Part shown: piece after piece, positions 57,481 through 64,000 of the stretch
Layout of the letters: each line of letters starts with the position of its first letter
Position numbering within the stretch: position 1 is the stretch's first letter
DNA from: Hypericum androsaemum
Lineage: Eukaryota > Streptophyta > Magnoliopsida > Malpighiales > Hypericaceae
Direction: 5' to 3'
Length of the DNA: 64,000 bases
Assembly (NCBI GenBank): GCA_963995505.1
Contig: OZ023192.1
Span: 6,989,001 to 7,053,000 of the forward strand
Translations under genes and position numbers: made by a program
Notes under the pieces: model-generated
Database searches by the model: none
What the model saw: only the letters and a program-made list of their open reading frames with translations
Told to the model about the DNA's origin: nothing

Positions 57481-58071
57481 TCCCGCAGTCATATCCTCTA
57501 GCTCATTATACGATTGTATATTTTATTGACAGAAAATATGTGATCTTCCAACATATTTCTTATATCCTTTTATACCCACATATTGATCGATATTTTCGTA
57601 TCTTACCTCACATATTGTATACTTTAGCAATATGAATTTTGGTGACATGCATATTCGAAAATCGAGACAAGACATATCACAAATTTGTAACGTTATGCAA
57701 ATATTTGAGTTAATATACATATATTTCCCGATGATTAAAAATCTTAATTTCTAATCATAGCGACAATGACTTACATAAAGGATATTGTCACAAGTGAACT
57801 TTGATACGTGACCAATCAATAATAGGTCATTCATTTTCCAAATTAATATAGTACCCTTACTTTAAAATTATTGAAAAATATTTTTTTAACTCATTTAAAA
57901 AATATTTGAAATTATTATAATAGTTTTCGAAATCAACATCAAAAGATGCACAACTAATCTTTTATTTTATTAGATTTGGTCCATAAATATGTGCCCCAAA
58001 AATGGCCCATTTCCGGAGTTGGCACAAAATCCGAAAATAGGGTTTTTCGTCCAGAAAATTGAAATCATTCT
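57481..58071. other. Unassigned interior of the nested copia
   Basis: AT-rich; expected to derive from copia integrase/gag or later insertions, but no motif was recognised. Confidence 0.35.
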
Positions 58072-58949
58072 TAGGAATGGCAATGGGCAGAATCCGGATA
58101 GGATCTATAGGACCCAGATCTTTGCCCTCTTTTGTGAAGGTCGACCCATATCCCTACCCTTATCCTCTTTAAAAACAAGGATCTGGGTAGGATTCGGGTC
58201 TTAAAAAACCGAGCAGGATCAGGGCGACCTACGGGTCAGTATTATTTAAAAATTAAATAGTTTTTTGAAAATTAAACCATACTTGTTCGCTATATAGAAG
58301 CACTCGAAAAATGTGAATGTAAATTATTTTTTTGCTAAAATAAGTCAATATAAAAAATAAAACAAATTAATAAATAAAAACTACAAATTAATATGACATT
58401 TGAAGGGTAGAATATATTAGAAGGTTGAATTAACATTATGTAGGTTAAACGTTCTTCATCATTCCTTCTTTGGCAATTTGTTAGTTTCTCTCGATATCTA
58501 AAGCATCAAGGACATCAATTGGAACCTACTTAACATGTGTTTCTTTTGGTTGAATAGGTGTTCACGTTCTGTATCAATTGTAATATCTTATATTTGATAA
58601 TCGGTATCATTACCAATTAAGACGTAACTTTGGTACTTTGATATTTTGTTATTGTGGTATTTATACCAACTTAGATAAATAAATTTACTTATAAAAAAAT
58701 TTCAAATTGAGTAGATTGTGATGAGAATTTGGTACTAACTTTAGTAATTAATATATTTATATATATTATTTTAATATTTTTTACAAATCGGGTAGGATCC
58801 TATGTGTTCATATCCATGCCCTTATCCTTTTAAAAAATAAGGATTCGGGTAGGATCTGGGTCTAGACTCGGTCAAAGTCAACGGATCCTAGACCCTTCGG
58901 ATCTGAATCCGGATAAACCCTCAGGATAAGAGTCAAATTGCCATCCCTA
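58072..58949. mobile_element. Non-autonomous hAT-type element, second copy (878 bp)
   Basis: Same family as 34492-35399, in the same orientation: TAGGAATGGCAATGGGCAG at the left, ATTGCCATCCCTA at the right, with perfect 8-bp duplications ATCATTCT (58064-58071, 58950-58957). Subterminal GGATC(C/T)GGGTAGGATC-type motifs are conserved; no ORF. Confidence 0.9.
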
Positions 58950-59789
58950 ATCATTCTCCTTCTCCAAGGAAAAACAGCGTCGTCGCCGGGACGGTTGACA
59001 AAGGGTGAGACCATCAATCTGCCGGGACCTTCTGTCGTCTTCTGCCGGGACTTGCATCTTTGTTCTTGTTTTTAGATACATCAATCTGTTTGTGGTCGGC
59101 TTCTCTGTGCGAGTGAATACGAGGACGGACAGACTGATGCGATGTCCAACACCACGAGAAATCTTCTTCCTCATGAAGACCACGACTCATCCTCCCGTTG
59201 CTGATTCCCTAGACCCTCAAGACTCGTCACCGGAACCGCTAAGAGTCATCTGGAGATCGAGGCTATTGCGACCTCCTTGTCGCGTGGCGTCTGGCTGGTC
59301 TGCTCGTCACCATACGGGTTGGACGTCGTGTGATTTTCGTTCTGGACCCGCATCCCATCGTCACTAAGCTGAAATCTTTCCTCGTCGTCGGGCGGTCGTC
59401 ACGGAAAACATCCGGTTGTCGAATTTGGAATTGAGGAGGAAAAACCCCAATTACGAAAATTAGTTTCATCCCCGATTTATGGGGATTTTGGGGACAAAAT
59501 TCAAATCAGTCCCACTGGTTTTGTTCACGTTTCACGCAACAATTACAATTTGATATCACAAGTTCCTTGCGTGTGCATGGAAGAATAGAAACGTGTGCAC
59601 GTGGGTGGGGTTCAGAAAACACAGTTCAGTCCCTACGTTTTCTCTTTTATGCACTCGAGGACAACAGTAGCCTCTTTTCTCAAGAACAGTTTATCAAAAA
59701 ATCTGATTTTTGAACACAAAATACAGAAATCGTTTCTCTTAAAAAGTCGATTACTGACCAGAACTAACCTCTTCAGGCTCTCATACCAA
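58950..59789. other. Leader side of the nested copia, unassigned
   Basis: 58958-59400 is GC-richer with CCGGGAC repeated (58997, 59032, 59045) and open short frames on both strands, but no recognised product. It could be a captured host leader. The copia primer site occupies 59777-59789. Confidence 0.35.
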
Positions 59790-61055
59790 TGAAGGTTTAT
59801 GGTGATTCAAATATAATCATAATTATATGCATAATTCGCTAAATAAATGTCATAATCAAAGGTTACTTCTTGTAGTACAGATTTTTTCCAAAGCATTTTT
59901 CAGAGGTTGTTCACAAGATTTTGATAGAAACTCGTCACTGCTCACATATGAACGAAGCAGGGGTCAGTTTTCACCGCCTAAAAGCCTTTGCTTTTCTCAG
60001 AGAGAACCTGGAGAGAAAAAGAAGCGTTTCTTTTTCTCCCAGTGTTTAGTCATCCGTAGGATTTCTTCCTCTTCTCTCCTGCTCAACCTTCTTTCTCTTA
60101 TTAAAAGAAGGGCAAAATAGTGAGAGGTCCCTGATGTTTCAAGAAATTGATTAATTAGGACAAGTCAGTATTGTTTAGTCCTTGTTGTTTTTAAAATCAA
60201 TTAATAAGTCCCTCAACCTAAAATATACTATTTCAAGTGCCAAAATTACCCCTATGTTACCGAGAAAATACAATAGACAGAAGAAAAAAAATCCCATCTC
60301 CCAACCCCTTCATCTCCCTCATCCATCCTCTTGCTCATCCCCCAACGCTCCAACATGCTTCAAAAATACTCCCCATGTTTCCCAGAAAATACAATATTAG
60401 TATGGCTAAAATAAAACTCTCATCTCAAAGGCCCAACCCATCTAATCTCGTTACTCTACTCTACCGTGCATCAGGAAGAACACGACATCGATGAGGAGGG
60501 ATCGGGTGGAAACCACGAGGACTCCGTGTTAGGAATAGATTTTGTGGTGAAGAGCAAGTGTGCAGGTCTCTTGATTCTGTTCTTGTGGTGGTTTTGTTTA
60601 CTGGACTTCTTGTTCACATAAAATGTGGAACTTTAGTTTTGGGTTGAGTGATGGAATGGTGACTGTCCAATTTTCCTGGTGGATGAGGGAGATGAAGTGG
60701 TTGGAAGATGGGAGTTTTTTTTTTGTCTTTTGTAATTTTTGGGTAACATAGGTGTATTTTTGACACTTGAAATAGTGTGTTTTAGGTTGAGGGACTTATT
60801 AATTAGTTTTAGAAACAACGGGGACTAAACAATAGTAACTTGTCCTGATTAATCAATTCTCTAAAACAACAGGGACCTATCACTATTTTACCCTTAAAAG
60901 AATTTTCAGGAGAGAAAGTAGGAATTAAGTTGTTATCACATATAACAACCTCTCCCTATAAAATCTATTTTAAATTAAATTAAAAGATTACCAAGATAAT
61001 AATCTTTAATTCTTTTAATTAATTTAATTTTGGATAAATCATGGAAAAACTAACA
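59790..61055 (-). repeat. 5' LTR of the nested copia, split by a Mutator-like element
   Basis: Matches the 403-bp LTR at 45864-46266 with a 784-bp insertion (60110-60893) plus a 9-bp duplication. It also has about 75 bp (59865-59940, TTCTTGTAGTACAG onward) missing from the other LTR. Confidence 0.85.
60110..60893. mobile_element. Mutator-like inverted-repeat element (784 bp)
   Basis: Perfect 9-bp target duplications TTAAAAGAA (60101-60109, 60894-60902). Terminal inverted repeats begin GGGCAAAATAGTGAGAGG and, at the other end, GGGTAAAATAGTGATAGG. The inverted similarity continues for about 215 bp, so the whole element is close to a hairpin with a central loop of about 350 bp. No transposase. 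The empty site is preserved in the other LTR. Confidence 0.9.
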
Positions 61056-61060
61056 AGTGG

Positions 61061-62454
61061 CTTTATGATATAGTGAGTATGTTTACATCGTCAAACATAG
61101 ACATTTTTGTGTCCAACTATCCTAATTTTTTGCTCTATTTTTTTTATTGTAAAGTACTGTTGTTTAAAAAATAGGTTTTATTTAGAGCAAGGGCTCGAGG
61201 AGATAAAGGGTTCTAGCCCATGCCTCACAAACCGCCTTTGATCTATTTGGTTGACCCGATTTGATGGTGCCGAAATTGATCTAAAGTTACTTATTTATTT
61301 TATTTTGTATCATTTTCGCGAGTGAGTCTATTGGGCTAGCGTGATGTTAGATCAAGGTAATCAAGATCTCAACTTATGTCTTGAATCGCTCAAGGAAGTC
61401 CAGGAAATTATGGCTTATACAACTAGGAGACTTTTTTTCCTATCTTAAAAGGTGATTTAAAGTGTATATGCTAATATGTTAATAAGAAAGTTACTTATCA
61501 AAACGTATTAAGTTGCAGGTTTCCAAGAACCGGAAGAAGACAACCAAAAACTAGCCACAAGGTGTTGTTGCCTGCATACTGAGATGCCTTGCATGGTGTC
61601 ATTCCCGAGTAAAGATGCCTTGCGGGAGAAAAAAAGGAAGGGTTTCATTAAAAAAAATTTTGGTAAATGGATTAATATTATAAACGCCACAATTTACAAG
61701 GCCTAATCTACAAGCTAGTAGCAACTAGATACAAGATTAATCCTCCACACAGAGCGACTCCATAAACAAGAGGAGATCTTGATGACCAAGGCCCACCAAA
61801 GAATTGGACCATCTAAGTCAGTCATGAATGCGTCGTAAGATAGAATGAATAAGAAACTCCTGATTGCAATGTTCTTTTTGAAAACTCGCTCAATTTCTCG
61901 AGAGCCAAATTCCCAAAAGAATAGCACTGAAGAGTGCAAACCACAACTTTTTAATCATACCATCTTGGACAAAATTTCATAAAGTTTTTAGATCACATAC
62001 TAAAGACAATTTTTTAAATGAACTAGTTAACGACGCGATAAGTTCACGATTCACATCAATTTTTTTTACTCCCTGTATCATCGACGTTACTCTATCTTTC
62101 ATGCAATTTTTATCCCACTATATTTTGTTACATCAGAATTTTGACGAGGTTGGTAGCTGCGAGACTGCCACTTCCTCTTTCACCATATATTATTAAAAAA
62201 ATCACATAAATTTTCTCATAATCTTTCGGTGGAATCATTGAATTGGTATATTTTCTAGAGATAACTTATGTGATATCTCGTAAATGATAAGTTCTGTCTG
62301 AAATGTGTAAATAATTTTATTTGGACTATCCATACTAATAAGGTGCATCTTCTTTTTTATCACACATATTGAGAGAATTTCAATATTAAATACGTTTGAT
62401 GTGGCGTAGTCTTATGATGGGTGACCTCCTGAGAAGTTTTGGAGATACGTGTGA
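61061..62454. other. Intergenic spacer right of the nested copia
   Basis: No gene or element end recognised; AT-rich. Short ORFs (61508-61690, 61715-61939) lack any family resemblance. Confidence 0.4.
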
Positions 62455-62789
62455 ATGAAAACAAAGTACGCTGGAAAAATTTCTAATTGGACTGTGAAGC
62501 CAATCGGTCAGATCACGAGGCATTACAAGTTACGTCAAGAGTTGGAGTTTTCAATATTTTTATTTTTGGTAAGATTTTTCATGCTTTACCATTGTACGGC
62601 GCCGGAGCAATCAGATTTAATGGCTCTTGACTCCAGGTGGGGAGTGAATTTGGGATCACGATACCCTATATTTGCTAGCGATGGAGCATTTTATGACACT
62701 TTACACTGTGGAGCTTTTGGTTAGGCTGACCTTTCTGTTCAGGAATAGATTTTCGGTGCTCCATACTAAGAGACTTGCCCAGCTTTATG

Positions 62790-64000
62790 CCCCCATGACA
62801 GTTTGTGAATGTGAGAGGTAGTTTCTTTCAGATGGCACTGTATAAAGCCCCGTTGCAGATATATATCATTGAAGTTTTCTTTCAGCGTTGCTGGGAGATT
62901 GTCGGGCCCCTGGTTAGCTCTCACATTATGGATGTCTTCAGGACTGATCATCTTCCAAGACACCTCAATTCTACTCTCATCATGCTTACTCTGAAGGTGT
63001 CTTTAGCAGGGACTTTCCAGCCATTAGTCGATGCAGTATCCTCTATAAGGTCATTACAAAGATAATGATACCCTAGCTTATGCCATTGTCGGAATCATTG
63101 GTGGGGCCTTTCCAGCCCAACTTTTTCCCTAAGGGATACATGGTGGATAATATCACTCTCCTGCGAGAGATACTTCACTTAATGAACCGAAAGATAGGCC
63201 AAACTGGTTGGATGGTGATTAAGTTAGACCTGGAGACGGTGTATGGTCACTGATTGAAACTTCCTCCATAAGAATCTTCTACTAGCCGGCTTACAAGAGC
63301 AATGTATGGGTTGGATCGTGACTTGTGTATCAACGTCATTTATGCGGGTGCTCTAGAATGGAGGAACAACGTCAGCATTACTCCTTTAAGATGCATCTGC
63401 AAGGGAGATCCTATTGCACTATACTTTTTTACTTTATGCATGGAGCATTTGTCTCAGGCTATTGAGCAATTGGTCTAGAGAGAAAATGGTTACCAGTCTG
63501 GCTCACGCGACGATCCCCTCCCTTCTTCCATCTTATATTCGCTGATGATTTAAGTTTTATATGCAGGGCTTCCATTGACCAGGTGACACTGGTACACATG
63601 TGCTTGACATGTTTTGCGTGAGTTGCGATCAAAGGGTTAGTCTGCCCAAGTCTCAGACTACGGTGTCCCATAATGTTAAGCATAGATTGGCCGATCGACT
63701 TAGTCATATGTTGGGGATTCCCTTGACCGCGGAACTGGGAAAGTATCTGTGTTGAGAATCCTACATTATTTAGTGCAAGAATGGTGGGCAAGTTTTTAAG
63801 TGTTGAAAATTTACCTACCCATTGTCTTAAAATTTTGGGTTGGATATGGAGATTCTAACAATCTAGGAGTGTCGTGAGCAATTTCGGGTTGGAGGCTGCA
63901 TCATTTTCTTTCCATGTGCACAAGATGAGAGCTAAGCTGGCTGGGTGAAAGGGCCGGACGCTTAACCTAGCAAGACTTATTACTCTACGTGCTCAGTTTT
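62790..64000 (+). pseudogene. LINE reverse transcriptase, degenerate, runs off the window
   Basis: The plus strand in changing frames shows the plant LINE RT order: FQMALYKAP (usually ..KAPGPDGF), FFQRCWEIVG, DVFRTDHLPRHLNSTLIMLTLKVS, CSILYKVITKIM, then FPKGYMVDNITLLREILH, GWMVIKLDLE, RCICKGDPIA (usually R.G.RQGDP), the catalytic FADDL near 63537-63551, SLPKSQTTVSHN and ELGKYL. Many frameshifts and stops. 62455-62790 may be its degraded upstream part (endonuclease side) but carries no clear motif. A TRIM solo LTR interrupts it at 63750-63860. Confidence 0.8.
63750..63860 (+). mobile_element. Solo TRIM LTR (111 bp) inside the LINE RT
   Basis: Starts TGTTGAGAATCCTACAT and ends GGAGATTCTAACA, the reverse complement of the TRIM LTR at 18393-18503 and equal in length. 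Flanks are ATCTG (63745-63749) and ATCTA (63861-63865), a 5-bp duplication with one change. Joining the flanks restores the LINE motif KYLGV. Confidence 0.8.

Larger units (their letters stand above)
45864..61055 (-). mobile_element. Minus-strand copia element with nested insertions (15.2 kb)
   Basis: 3' LTR 45864-46266 and 5' LTR 59790-61055 share TGAAGGTTTATGG at one end and AAAAACTAACA at the other. AGTGG flanks both outer ends (45859-45863, 61056-61060). Minus-strand primer site TTGGTATGAGAGC (59789-59777) directly follows the 5' LTR, a one-mismatch initiator-Met site. Purine-rich GTGAGTGAGAGA adjoins the 3' LTR. Remaining copia coding is 55989-57480. Later insertions are the Athila derivative, a hAT element and a Mutator-like element. 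The short 3' internal part (46330-46400) resembles 14390-14470 in the copia at 13850-16054, so the two belong to related families. Confidence 0.85.

Noticed and set aside
59005..59367. 120-codon plus ORF and antisense ORFs in a GC-richer patch
   Set aside because: No recognisable motif; it lies between a hAT element and the copia primer site, so a host gene is unlikely.

Overview
This window is nuclear DNA from a seed plant, almost certainly a eudicot. It is AT-rich, has spliced genes with GT-AG introns, carries plant-specific families (wall-associated receptor kinase, non-specific lipid transfer protein, SAG12/39-type cysteine protease, GEM-like GRAM protein, plant GBA2-type glucosylceramidase), and is dominated by plant LTR retrotransposons whose primer sites match initiator-Met and Asp tRNAs. 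No bacterial operon, CRISPR array or rRNA/tRNA gene was recognised.

Host genes. The left edge (1-568, minus) holds the first coding exons of a GBA2-like glucosylceramidase that runs out of the window. The best complete gene is a four-exon wall-associated receptor kinase (WAK-like) on the minus strand, 28545-19303. Its four exons sum to exactly 727 codons, and intron 2 (5.4 kb) carries a copia element. A small, cysteine-depleted nsLTP-like gene lies at 44189-43808 (minus). A decayed paralogue of it at 34018-33839 lies in a duplicated segment about 10 kb away. Pseudogenes and fragments: a cysteine protease (12968-13639), a GEM-like terminal exon (5747-5923), internal GBA2 exons (30676-30109), and two unrecognised candidate spliced genes (36801-36535 and 41433-40147).

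Mobile DNA, left to right: a LINE segment with an inverted 5' part (about 4260-5270); a dead copia with 5-bp target duplications (6553-12925) split between the TATA box and ATG of the cysteine protease; an internally deleted minus-strand copia whose LTR carries a G-box cluster and a TATA box inside a hairpin (13850-16054); a TRIM array (18393-18965); the intronic copia (21259-23892); LINE ORF1 and RNase H pieces (29342-31470); a hAT-type element (34492-35399) nested in an older inverted-repeat element; another hAT-like element (41871-42796); and a large nest from 45864 to 61055.

The nest is a minus-strand copia (TSD AGTGG). It was invaded by an Athila-like gypsy derivative (tandem remnant, 46401-55988), a second copy of the hAT family (58072-58949, perfect 8-bp TSD) and, inside one LTR, a Mutator-like inverted-repeat element (60110-60893, perfect 9-bp TSD). 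The right edge is a degenerate LINE reverse transcriptase carrying a solo TRIM LTR.

The most interesting items are the in-frame mini-polyprotein of the Athila derivative, six near-identical GCCAC(G/A)TCGTGGC-type palindromes in its 3' region, the self-complementary primer-site region of the 6.5-12.9 kb copia, the G-box/TATA-hairpin LTR, the 22-bp minisatellite arrays around 40 kb, and an nsLTP that lost cysteines 3 and 7. I did not see a convincing wholly new multi-gene system. The novelty here is mainly in element architecture. All family assignments come from reading motifs; no database search was run.
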